A stretch of DNA of 64,000 nucleotides from Absidia repens. Its lineage: Eukaryota; Mucoromycota; Mucoromycetes; Mucorales; Cunninghamellaceae. The notes under the pieces are model-generated. The model made no database searches, had not been told where the DNA came from, and saw only the letters and a list, made by a program, of their open reading frames with translations. The translations under genes were made by a program, and so were the position numbers. The DNA is taken from assembly GCA_002105175.1 (NCBI GenBank), contig MCGE01000002.1:2170001-2234000 (forward strand), written 5' to 3'. Within the stretch, counting starts at the first letter, position 1. Each line of letters begins with the position of its first letter. Shown in pieces: positions 1-11,642 of this stretch.

Positions 1-3000
1 AGTGACACTATGTACGCAGATATATAACAAAAAAAGGATAAGGTAGAGATTAGTAAAAGAGCTGGTGCTACTAATATAACATTTTGCTTTTTGTTCTTTT
101 TTCTTTTTTACCCCAATAAATCCAGAGCAGCCTCAGCAGCGGTTAACCTTAGGAATCTTCTTTTGGATGCCATCATGTCCATGCTGTAGCTGAGTTTATT
201 GTTGTCACAGGAGGATGTTGGATTCAGGAATTCTAGCTGTTTAAAAGTTTCCCAGTCCGCTTCATTCTGTCGTGTCACAGGGGTTTTCAGAATATCAAAT
301 AAGGTGGGACCAGCTTGATGCTTGATAACGTATACCACCAATCGTTTTGTATCAAAAATTGCTTGTCGAAGCCATGATGCGGAATCAGATGGTAAATCAT
401 CGCGATGGCTGTCAAGTAAAAGGCGTACGGTGATATCATTTGGGATAGTCTGATGAGGTCCAAAAATAGCCGTTCCTAAAGCAGACACAAGATCAAAAAG
501 AGGGGTGCCACCTTCATTTTGATAAATCATGCTATCTTTTATGCCAGGTTCCAAAGTGTCCAGATTGTTTTCGAGCACATAGTGAAGATGGAAAAGTTCA
601 GTTGGTGTCATATAAACAATAGGCTTTCGTGTGTTTGTTCGATCGGTCAATGTATCCATCCCAAAATGCGATTCCGGACTTTCCACCTCAGTGACTAATA
701 ACAAATCCCCCCGAGAGGAGGAGTTAATACATTAACAACAACACTAGTTTACTATCTCACTATTTTACCTTTTATAAACCAACTTGCAAATCGCTCGCCA
801 GCTTCCAAGACATAGTCATTCAATGGGCTAATAAAGTGTTCTGTCTTGTCAAATACTTTTCCACTAGAGATATATTGAAGCATTTTTGATACCTATTTAT
901 GAAAAAAAAAAAAAAATCCGTTTTAGTATCCCAAGTTCGTATATAGCTGGCCAGTTGCGCTTACCTCAGCCAAATTTCTACGCTGAATAGGATTGATGAC
1001 TGTATCGATAACGTCATACTGTTCTGGAGCCCTATAGACGTAATAGGTAAATAAAAAGGTCAGCTACTACACAGGTTATATACAGGTGCTTTACTTGTTC
1101 ACTTACACAATAACCGGATTTAAATACCGGTAGTAGATAAAGTAACCAATAATCTTAGTAATCTGGTCCTGAGAGTCCAAAGGGAAGGCATTTTCCAAAG
1201 TCAGCCGCAATTCACGAGCCACCACACGAATTCCATAAGGTATATCATCCACAGTTGAGGTGATGGCTGTCAGAAAAGCTTCAGTTGTTTCCCTTACGTC
1301 CCGCAAATGTGAGATAAACCTATCCCTAACTTGCTCATCTGCGAGTGCCCGTTGTGCTGTCACTTGCGTCGGTCGAGAAGTGGGCAATCCAGTGACGGTT
1401 TCTTCTTCATTGATGACTTTCTGGTAAATACTGACAGGGTCAGTTTCCAAATCCAACGCCTTGTTTTCAATCACTGTTTTGATCAATGGTCGGATAAGCT
1501 TGTTGAAGAAATTTCGCTCTTTGGCACCTCTTAAAAAAGGAGAACATATAACATATATGTGAGCATGTTGACTGATTTGGGTTTCATTCCTTTCTTTTTT
1601 TTCATTTTTACCGGTTTGTTTGCACGATCAACTTCATAAAGGCATGATTACCACGAAGGAATTCTTGGATATCTTGAGCTTTTTTGACTTCTTCATTGAT
1701 ACAACACTACATAAAGAGAAATAATAAGCATTTTTCCTCCCGCCTTTCTACTCTTTGTTGCCAAACAAAAACATCCTAGATTTACCTTGCATAGATTGAC
1801 TAACAAGTATTCTTCCCGGGGATTTGTCGCATAGCCAAATATGGATAAAACAGATGATTCGATCAAAGGGTACCTTGTGTGTTGTCCATTGATTTGATGT
1901 AGTGTAAGTGCCGATAACAATCTTGTCAAATACTTGGGCTCTGTTTGCAATAAATAGACCAAATGCTGATATAATTCTAGTCGTTGCCTGCTAGACTTGT
2001 CAATTCCAGTCAGGGAGTGAGGTTCAGACTGAGGAAGACCATCAAGTGCTTGTTGTTTCAGGATTCGTTGTTTCTTTTTTTTCAGGACGCCAGTATGTTT
2101 CATAAGTTCTTCCATTGTTGTCGCATTTCTTAAAAACAGAGCAATTTGAATGTCTAATGTGTTGATATGCGCATCCAGCTGGCTATTTTCTTGAATTCTT
2201 TCGATCACTTGCTGACGCATTTCTTCCAAATCTACAATTGAGTAATAACGTTGGTACCATTCAATAATTTTTTCAGATACGGAAAGGGGGTATTATTAAA
2301 GGATCACTTACTTATTTCACTGTCGAAGTCCAATTCACTGTCATCCAACAAGTGGACAAATGTTTTGACGGTACCAATGGATGGATTACTATCTGACGCT
2401 AAAGAATTATAAGAATGAAGGAAGTTAGCTAGTAGAAAGTAATTTCCCTATTTATTTACATCACTTACTTAATTTTTGGTATTTTCTATTCCGATGGCGT
2501 TTTTTGATATACTGTTGCAACCGGATAACCTTGTCCACATTGTCCAAATAGTGATTCGCCCGTACAGCCTGTCTTTTCCTCGCTAGATAACCCCGACAAC
2601 TTGTTTGTAGCTATACGTCAAACATGATGGCACACAAAAAGTAAAATAAAATATTAGTGTCATTATGTATCCGTTATGAAGGCAAATGAGCTTTATGTAC
2701 CATACCTTCCATATGCATTCGACAGATTCGTCATAAAGCTTTCTTTGTTTCCATAAGTCATATCGAGCAATACAGCCCCGTATATAGGCCTGAAGCATAG
2801 TAGTGGAGTGTTCAATAGTGGCGCAATGGAGTGATGCCTTTAGTTGAGCTTGATCCTTGTTTACCAACCAACCCCTTAACCAAGTTTGACATGCTACCAG
2901 TTTTTGTAGTTGAGTATCTTCAATGCTGGACCAATGTTGTTGCCATTCTGTATTTGAGATGAGAAAAATAAAAATTATTTAGTGTATCGTAATTACTAGG

Positions 3001-4349
3001 TCTATTGAAGGCATACTTACTGCATTCTTCTGTCTGGACGAGGTCTTCTTCGTCCGATTCCTCTTCACCATTCATGAGTTCAGGGGTTTTTGCGCCACGT
3101 CGATCGTCGTCATAATCTTGAAGTTCAGCCCGTAAAGATACACCCAGACTCCCAAAATTTGGCATGGGTTTACCCGAAGAGTCCAGTACCTTTTGAGTTG
3201 CATTGAGTTCTTCGTCTAAAAGAAAAAGAAAAAGAAAGCGCATGAGCGGTATTTCAAATTTTATATTTGTATAATAGCTTACTCGTAAAATGAAGGTGGC
3301 CAACTAAATTCTTAATGTCAGGGGCAACGTTTCGGCGGGAAAGTAAATGACTAGTATTAAAATGTAAGGAATGTTGTTATTAGTTTGTACACTATAGTGT
3401 ATTGTTGTACTTTTAAGTCTTTATCTTCTTCCTTTTTTTTCAATTTTAATATACTTACCTAAGGGCATGAATACAAAAGATGACTTTGGGAATATTTTTC
3501 TTGTCATAAAGATCAGTCAATTCGAACCAAAATATGGTTGGCAATCCCACCGATCTGATTGCGATGAAAAAATAGTTGATATTGTCAGAGTGTCTGAATT
3601 GCAATTTGCTGCCCTAATATAAAGAATAGTAAGCTGATTTGGCCGTCTCTTTTTTTTTTTTTTTTTTAGGAGGTAGTAGGACTCTTTACATGAAATATTT
3701 TACGAGCTGAACCAGGAACGATCCAGTTAGCCAGTTTGGCCAATACGATGCCATTCCGCAAAGATTCTTCCAAGTAAACAATCGGCGATATTTCTTCTTG
3801 AATACAATCTTCGATCCATCTATTGACATCCAAATTTTATCAGTCGCAGGTTCATCATTGATTAGTAACTGGATTCATGCAAAAAAAAAAAAAAAAAAAA
3901 AAAAAAAGAAAAGAAAAATAGAAACTCTTACTCTTTCGCCTCCCCAATGTGGCAAAGATACTCGTACGCAAGCAAGTTAGTTCTTTGTGCATCAATCCAG
4001 GTACTTGTAGCCACTCGATCATCTTTTTGCAATCGAATCCGACCTAAATCAAAATGTTTTATTGAGTAAAATGCAATACGTCATGACATTATCCTTTCAA
4101 CTTACGCACCTTGTAATCCTATATTCATTTAAAGGTATATATATAATATACAATCCATTGAAAAAAGACAAAATTAGGGACAACATCATAATATCTAGAA
4201 TAATATATGGCATTGTAAGTATATGTGACAATATGATTACCGGCTACATCTTCAGCATGGGAATCTGTGATTGTCGGTAAATGAAGATCCTCAAGGCCTT
4301 TTTTCCCCGCCAAGCCTTCTAATCTCTTTAACGGTGTGTATTTTGCCAT
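1..4349 (-). CDS. IQGAP-type Ras GTPase-activating-like scaffold protein (3' end probably beyond the left edge)
   Basis: Actin-binding, calmodulin-binding scaffold of the IQGAP/Rng2/Iqg1 family, which acts at the cell cortex and cytokinetic ring. The start is the ATG at 4347-4349. A calponin-homology domain follows, split over several exons: LLAYEYLCHIGEAKE near 3960-4040, then WIEDCIQEEISPIVYLEES near 3740-3830, and SRRNVAPDIKNLVGHLHFT near 3290-3340. An IQ-like segment (LQAYIRGCIARYDLWKQRK) lies near 2740-2800. The GAP-related domain is at 1103-2240 and ends in IGYFIYYRYLNPVIV, the family signature. The last visible exon (108-about 690) carries KPIVYMTPTELF and a segment like the start of the RasGAP_C region, then an in-frame stop at 108. 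The bases at 109-114 (reverse strand) read as a donor, GTAAAA, and a branch-like TACTAAT plus pyrimidine tract ends in TAG close to position 8. The gene therefore probably continues off the window. Confidence 0.9.
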
Positions 4350-4808
4350 GATATGTCAGTATAAAAATGATGATAAAATTAAAGAGAGAAGCAGGTCCAC
4401 ATTACGATTTTATTCTTTTATGGTGGTCACTTGTACCTTTCAAAAAAATCATTACCGGAGAATTACAGTCGGAGTTTAGTAAATTCAGGAGGTATAGTGG
4501 ACTGAAAGCAGTAAATTCTTCATCTACAGTTCGTGCACATACTATCGTCATCAATTCACCTTTTTTTTTTTTTCATGAGTTCAAATAATTTTTGTATTGG
4601 TTTTTATTAGTTTCAAATTGAATTTATTTATTTATTTTAAAAAAATAAGAGTATAAAGCAATAAAACGAATGACTAAAAAATGGATGAAGGAAGAGCAAA
4701 AGAGGGAGATGTAAGCCTCAACCCATTCAAAATATTCCCGATAAAAGTATAAAAAATATCAACTATATAAATCAACTAGATACTATAGGACCACCCGATT
4801 CACAGCAA
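4350..4808. other. Intergenic, PP2A-A 3' side to IQGAP 5' side
   Basis: Spacer between two genes that both run leftward. It holds the IQGAP promoter and the PP2A-A 3' untranslated region. It is AT-rich, with short T runs near 4561-4572. No open frame resembling a gene and no structured RNA were seen. Confidence 0.5.
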
Positions 4809-7345
4809 CTAATGTCCACATTCCAAAGCACGACAAGCAAAAAACTTGACATCGCCATCCTCGTCTTGACTTAGTGTTTCCAATGTTGGCTTGACAGTTG
4901 TTTCATATAATCCAGACGTTGATTCGTTAGCCAGTAGTAAGGGCACCAATGCTTCCAATGATTTCGCTACGTTGAATCGAATATTCGGAATAGGATCATT
5001 CGATAGACTGATGACCGTCGGTAACACATCTTCACGAATCACCTCGACTGATAATGTTTCGGCCATTGCCTATTAAATAAAATAATTAAAAAGTGAGCCT
5101 TCTTTTTCATGTTTTACATGTTTTATATCCTTCTTCCTTTTCCTCTTCCCTTTTACTTACTGTCAAGGCCAATAATGTAGTCATTCTGTGCAAATAGTTT
5201 TCGTTCATAGTCATTTTCAATACCCGAGGGATGATCACCGTTTTCGCCCACTCCGCACCAAAGACGCCTGTCAGCTTCTGAAGATTGACGGTGGCTGCTT
5301 CACGTATAGAAAAGACTAGATCCCGGAGCCAAGACATGCATAGATCTAACAATTTTTCTTCAAAAAATGCAGGTCCAAATTGTTTCGCCAAAAGAGGAAT
5401 ATATTCAATAATAGCCAAACGAATACGCCATTGTTTATCTTCTGAGAGTTCGACAATGGCCGGAAGAAGTGCCTGGGATAAGCGCTCTACACCGATAGCT
5501 ATAATACAGCGAAATTAAAAACAAAAAATGTCATTTTTTTCTTTCTAGACCGTACCTATCACAATTCCTTCTTTTTTTTTCAATTTTTTACCTTTATTGA
5601 TGACATCTAAATTGGAGATCACATTCAATCGTACATCAGGGAATTCGTCCGTTAATTGTTGTAAGAATGTAGGTAAAAGATAATCGATCGTGCTATATAA
5701 ATTAAAAGCAAACAAATGCGTTTTGTTAGTATAATTTCATTTGTATCATTTTATCCTAGAGAAAATATATTACGCTTGTTGACCAACAATAGGGGCTAGA
5801 TGACTGATATCTTTCGCAAGAGCAGCCCGAGTGTGTTGATTTTCATCCACCGCCAAATCGCGTACACAGGGTAACAGTTTGTCCAAAATCACGGACTCGT
5901 CAACCAATTGAGAATAACCAGGTAATTGACTAGCGGCCGCGGTTCGGACTTCTCCTTCATTGTCTTTAAGCAAACTGATAAAAGCTGATGTAAAAAAGTC
6001 CTCTACGAGCGATTCGCCAAATGCTTGAGAGATCTAACAACCACCACCACAGCAACAAAAGTAAGTAAAAATACAATATTTCCACCTCCATAGGTTAAGC
6101 AAAATGTTGAGATGATGTGTTTGCCCATTGATTTCGTTTACCTCGACATAGTTTGATGCAATCATATATCGTACACGCCACGCCTTGTCTTCAGCCAATC
6201 GCTTGAATATAGGAAGAAGTTGTTCAGTTTTTTGATCGCTAGTGAAGAATTCAGCAAAGGGTGTGAAGTTTTCCACCGCAAGAAGTCGCACCGAATCCTG
6301 ATCGTCCTCAGAAAGTGTCCGGAACAAAGGCAGTACTGTGTTGAATACGTCTTCGATAGATACTTGAGTAGCGAAGTTCTAATGAATTGAGGAGATAACA
6401 GATCGAGTAGGTAATAGTAACAAAATAAAAAGATCTACGCCACTTTTTTTTTTTTTTTTTTTTTCAAAAAAAAAAAAGCCAAACTTACACCGAGAGCCTT
6501 TGCGGCAGCACGTCGTACCATGGGACTACTATCCTCCACCAAGTGCTTGAACATGCTATTTAAAAAAAAAAAATCAGGCAAAGGCATATACACCCTAATT
6601 TAATCAGTTTCATTATAGTATTATCTTACCTTTTGAGATCATTTTGCACTTCCTTAGAGAATTTTGTGTAGACAGCAGCAAAAAGACCAGTAGCGGAAGT
6701 ACGACAGGTAAACCACTCGCCCAGTACCAAACGGTTCAGTAAAGGTATATAATGTTCCAATAATTGTTGTTCTGATAAAACGGAGGTAATTTCGCAGATA
6801 GAATTCACGGACTAAGATAAGGATATGAACTGTATGTTAGTATCTATACTGGCTCTATTGTTATTGCTTATCTTACCTTTTCCCTAACAGAGGCATCCTC
6901 GACAGCGACCATGCTTTCGAGAAGAGGGAGCAAAACAGGAGCGTATTGAGGGCCACCAACAGCATCCGTGAGGTGTCCAAGTTCTTCAGCTAGCATCAAG
7001 AGGACTTCGTCGTCGTCATCGATAAGTTCTAGTGAAAAAAAAAAGCCGATATAGACATATAAACATATCAGTAACATTTCCGTGCTTTCAACGTACGTGT
7101 GTACAATATTATTGGTTACCATGAAGAAAAGGGATAAGTTCCACCCTTGTTCTTTCGGGACCAAGTGCATCAGTGATAATAGATAATTTGCTGATAGAGT
7201 TCAACCTGAATTGAATATCTTCGTGTTTGAGTTCGCCAATCAATACTGCAATAGAATATAAATCGGTGTCTTCCATAGCAGTAGCGGTGTTGTTGACAGG
7301 ATCTTCATCCATAAAATCAGGTGGTGTGGTCGTATCGATTTCCAT
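4809..7345 (-). CDS. Protein phosphatase 2A regulatory subunit A (PR65/Tpd3 scaffold)
   Basis: HEAT-repeat scaffold that joins the PP2A catalytic C subunit and a variable B subunit. Nine exons (7345-7120, 7028-6877, 6811-6630, 6555-6489, 6378-6142, 6033-5774, 5692-5592, 5498-5161, 5069-4809) sum to 1,824 nt, giving 607 residues, close to the usual 589. The first HEAT repeat, [20 protein letters not shown] followed by [19 protein letters not shown], is almost diagnostic of PR65. Later repeats keep the V-R-x-x-A-A/V pattern, for example [21 protein letters not shown] and [19 protein letters not shown]. The C-terminal repeat ends [18 protein letters not shown]. An ATG at 7343-7345 is chosen because the only upstream in-frame extension has no ATG. 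The gene is divergent from the S6 kinase gene. The intron at 6379-6488 contains a 21-nt T run followed by an A run. Confidence 0.96.
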
Positions 7346-8024
7346 GATAAACAAAAAAAAGAGTAAAAAGGTTGTGGGGAATCAGAAAAGTAATGAATAA
7401 AGAATCTACAGTGATAAAAGAGAAAAAGTGCGATAAAAAGGAAAAATCTCGAACTTTGCGGAAATGACGACCCAAAAGAATTTTCAAAAAAAAAAAAGCA
7501 GAATTGCGCGGTGTCTGAAAATGTAGATGTGCTCCACAGGATGGAGGCTGACTAGCTGTTGGACAAACCACAGTAGGAGAGAGGCAATCATATACCCAGA
7601 TCTTTGATTTTTTTTCAGGGACGGTTGGGGAGAGAGATAAGGTAGGCATTCAAGTAGGATGGAGTAGTCTTTTAGTTTTGAAACAAGGAGTTTCTCTTGG
7701 GGAGCCTATAGTGAGAGGCAACCACTGGCATGGAAAACGACGGCGTTTAAATTTTGAACCATTGAAACAGAAAATCCTTTTTTTTTATTTCTTTTCACTG
7801 TAGATTGATTCCTTTATCTTCACATTGATGAATTTTTCCATTGCCCTTCTCACTCTTGCATTTGTAGCTCGTCGTCCCTGCGTTTTTCCTCTCCCATAAA
7901 CTACATTATTTTGATTGTTATTCCCCTTGCTTATTCAATATTTATTGCGCACGCACGCCATTCCATCAAACTTGGCCTTGCTTACCTCTTCATATTACAT
8001 CACTTGGAAGTTCTTGCCTTTACA
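7346..8024. promoter_or_regulatory. Shared divergent promoter of PP2A-A and S6 kinase
   Basis: A 679-bp spacer between two opposite start codons. It is pyrimidine-rich near both ends and contains GGCGTTTAAATTTTGAA at 7742-7758, similar in look to the GGCGGGATTTAAA motif upstream of USB1 and eS27. No clear TATA box was seen. That it drives both genes is an inference from geometry. Confidence 0.5.
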
Positions 8025-9915
8025 ATGGGTGCTGTGTTTGAATTTGACGACGATGACAACCTAGAGGCTTTGCAACCAGACAGCACTAGTACGGAGCCTA
8101 GTTTGACGCTTGCTGATCTGTCCTTAGATCATCATAGATATCATGACGATAGCTATCAACTCCCAACAGCGTCTATCCATCTTAAGTCAATCATTACTCC
8201 TGCTCAAACGGAAAGCGGCTATTCTTCTGAAGTGGACAGCGCTGAACCCTCCTGTGTACCAATGGATGATACAACCTATGAATTGGAACTTGGCAAAAAA
8301 TTATTCATATCCTCCTCTGTAACAACTGGCCCTGATGGTTTCCAATGCATCATGAAGAAACGTAAAGTTAGTTTGGATGACTTCGAAATAATCAAGCTAT
8401 TGGGTCGTGGAGCGTAAGTTTTTGAGCATAAAACATCGAGCATTGATGATGTTGATTGCTAACTGAATCCTCTGCCCCTTTTCTCTCCTTCTAATAGATA
8501 TGGAAAGGTGATGCTCTGTCGTCACATCGAATCTGGTCAACTGTATGCGATGAAAATTCTCAAAAAAGCCTCATTGTTGGTCCATAAAAAGAGTGCCGAA
8601 CATACGAAAGCTGAACGCCAAATTCTGGAGGAAGTTCGAAATCCATTCATTGTCCAACTGATGTATGCATTCCAAACAAACGACCGTCTCTACTTAATAT
8701 TGGAATATGCTCCTGGTGGTGAACTGTTTACTCACATGGCTACAGGTAAAAATCATAGGCTTACATTAAAGTGCTCATCCAAGTAATCTTGTGACTTTTC
8801 CAATATCATAGAATACATGTTTGCAGAAGATGTTGCTAGGTTTTATTTGGCGGAACTGGTCTTGGCATTGGAACATATACATAGTCTCGGTATAATATAC
8901 AGGTATGCACAAATTGATTGATTTACGTCATGAATGCACCAATCTGATTTATGGTTATTAGGGATTTGAAGCCGGAGAATTGCCTATTGGATAAAGAAGG
9001 GCATATTCTTTTGACTGATTTCGGTCTTAGCAAAGTGTCTTTGGACGGAAAAGCAAAAACCTTATGTGGAACGTTGGAATATACTGCACCTGGTAAGATA
9101 CCCAAAATAAAGACATTTGACAAAATGTGGGGGGCATCTATTTATTATTGTAATTATCATGGATATAGAAATCTTAATGGAGATGACATATGATAGCTCA
9201 GTTGATTTTTGGAACTTGGGTATATTGATGTACGAGATGCTCACTGGATATGTAAGTTGATTGGGGAAGGCTATAAAAAAAACACTGATCCTTTTATTAT
9301 ACCACTTATTATCATAGACTCCTTTCCGATCTGCAAACAAGGACAAGACTTTGGACTCCATTCAGGAAAAGAAGCTACAAGTGCCATATTATCTTTCCAA
9401 TGATGCGAAAAGTCTCTTAAATCAGGTAATACAAAAGCATATATCGAATGAATGGAACATTATATCGAATAGTGATCCTTCGTTACATTTTCCCTCATAC
9501 ATTAGCTTTTGCGCAAGAATCCGAATGTACGGCTAGGGAACGGCACGGAAGGAGTTCAGCGTATCAAGTCACATGGATTTTTTAGAGAGATAGATTGGAT
9601 AAAACTGAAAGCACGGCAACTGACTCCACCAGTCAACCCCGTAGTGGTAAGTTTAATATTTCTAGTACGTATTTATCTTATATTAACTTTTTAGTGTTTA
9701 TCATTTTTTATGACTGATAGACAGATCCTGTGTTAGCCGAAAACTTTGATGAAAAATTTACTGCTGAAATAATCCAGAACACACCAACTGATTCTCAAAT
9801 GACGACTTTAGATACCGAAATGCAGACCTACTTTCAAAATTTTAGCTATATTGGTCGCTCCTACTTGGATTTGGACAACCACTCACTTGAAACACCAGCA
9901 GCAGCACCATTATAG
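8025..9915 (+). CDS. AGC-family protein kinase, p70 ribosomal S6 kinase type
   Basis: Ser/Thr kinase expected to act downstream of TORC1 and PDK1. Eight exons (8025-8413, 8498-8745, 8812-8902, 8962-9092, 9169-9251, 9318-9425, 9506-9646, 9721-9915) total 1,386 nt, giving 461 residues. Visible landmarks, in order: N-terminal [11 protein letters not shown], resembling the TOS motif region of metazoan S6K; glycine loop LGRGAYGKV; lysine in YAMKILKKA; catalytic IIYRDLKPEN; DFG in [10 protein letters not shown]; activation-loop [12 protein letters not shown] with the PDK1-site threonine; turn motif NTPTDS; hydrophobic motif FQNFSYIG with a phosphorylatable serine. The YRD in place of HRD is normal for AGC kinases. 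The start at 8025 is preferred over reading in from 7911, because the upstream codons encode unrelated hydrophobic sequence and MGAVF aligns with the S6K N-terminus. Sch9- and Sck-type fungal kinases are the alternatives, but they carry C2 or longer N-terminal regions not seen here. Confidence 0.93.
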
Positions 9916-11074
9916 TGACGATATAGCTAGTAGTTATATATAGACTTACCCCTTTAATCCTACGCACACTATCTTCATTCTCTTTATTCTCCCTTTTTCG
10001 TTGTCTTACATGATTATTTGTCTTTGAATAAAAACCATTTTATCTTTATTTGCTTGTCGATTGACCTATTTGGAGGCGATTGTATGATACACTTTTTTTC
10101 TTTTCTTACTCATCATAGCAGTTTTACAATTGTTCATATCACAACAATTCAGCATTTTTTCTCCTTGATCAATAAAACGCTTGTTAAATATTAGATGATA
10201 TGATACGGAAAAACAGACAAATATGGGATTGTATACAGTATTATACATATGATTGTCATTTTGGGAAATTGGACAGTAGGTGTCGGCCAATCCCGATGTG
10301 CATGATGTATTCATTTTTTTTATTTTAATAAATGTGTGGGGAAATTATTTATTTGATCTAATCGATTTTAACCAGTGGTTATAGTGGCGATATGGTTGGT
10401 TCATAAACGAGATATACAACAATATACGCATGATATTGTACAAAATAAACTACAGTATCATGAAACGGAATAAAGAAATAAATTACCTTTTATATGTTTT
10501 ATACAAAGATGCAATTCGATTTCCTGGGGGTTAAATATCATACACTGTATAGACGAAATCGACATATCGAAAGCGTTACACATAAGACTTCTTGTAAAAG
10601 ATCAAGTAAAAATGCGCGTAGATTGAACTTTAAATGCAGATCTCATATTTTTTTCCTTGTAGCATAGATGCGGATAGTTCTTCAAATATAGTAATAACAT
10701 GTTGTAATCTATGCTATGTATGCATAAAAACGATAGATTGACAGTTTATAAAAAAAATCGTAAATATAGGGGGTTATATCATAGATGACGAAATGGATAC
10801 GGTCTATGATAAAATTTATGCAAACTGGAAAAAGGCGCTAGTACAAATTTATCTCTCAGAACCCGCTCTACCCAAGAAACATTCGAACACCATTTTCGTT
10901 ATCATTGAACAAGAATACAAAAAAGAATAATAGAAGAAAGTGATCACATGAAATTAGTTTAATACCACGATACAACAGAAATAAATATTATACTGTAATT
11001 GTGTCTTTTACTCAAAAAAAAAAAGAGAGACTCTTTAATTCTGTGCCTGAATGTGCACTGTCCACGGTGTGATC

Positions 11075-11110
<36 letters not shown>

Positions 11111-11642
11111 CACGGGATTTAATCATTTGGATCAAGATGATTTCCTCGGAGAATGGTTACTCAAATCAGTTCAACTATAAGAAGATGACGATTTATTACT
11201 ATGGAAGAAGGTCATTTTGTGTAATGTAGTATGATGAAGCACTGGCCACTTCTCTTTTTTTTCTCTCTCTCAGCCATTTTGCTTCGATGAAGACACCATT
11301 ACATTTTTTTTATCAGATATGTCTCATTTGATCTATCATGAGTCGTCAATTGCTGTTTTTAGAATAGGCATGTAGTCGATTCCTCTTTTTTTATTCTTTT
11401 TCTCACAGACAACAAGTGCATGCTTGAACCAATCAATGGATGTACTGATTTATACTCCGCTACTGCATTTTTGAACAAAAAGTTGCCTGTCCTTCTGTTT
11501 TCCTTTTCTTTTCTTTTGTCTTTCCATACTTTCATTTATTGCGATCTCCTTTATATAACTTCGTCCTTCTTACTGAATATTTTACTCAATTGACATCAAC
11601 CAGCGACAGCATATCCTCATCTTTCCATCAACTTGAAGGACA
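9916..11642. other. Intergenic, S6K 3' side to bHLH promoter
   Basis: AT-rich spacer of 1.7 kb. It has an AATAAA-type signal just after S6K (about 10027) and a run of 32 T at 11076-11107. A short open frame (10793-10930) is described separately. Pyrimidine-rich stretches at 11500-11560 precede the bHLH gene. No other gene was recognised. Confidence 0.5.
10793..10930 (+). other. Short open reading frame of unknown status
   Basis: A 45-residue frame beginning MDTVYDKIYANWKKAL and ending IIEQEYKKE. Its composition is protein-like rather than the Phe/Ile/Lys-rich noise usual in the AT-rich spacers. It stays open upstream to 10742, where a stop codon precedes it. No family was recognised. It may be chance, a gene relic or a missed exon. 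Confidence 0.2.

Noticed and set aside
7911..8024. Upstream N-terminal extension of S6 kinase
   Set aside because: The 38 extra residues are hydrophobic and unlike S6K, while MGAVFEFDD at 8025 aligns with the known family N-terminus.
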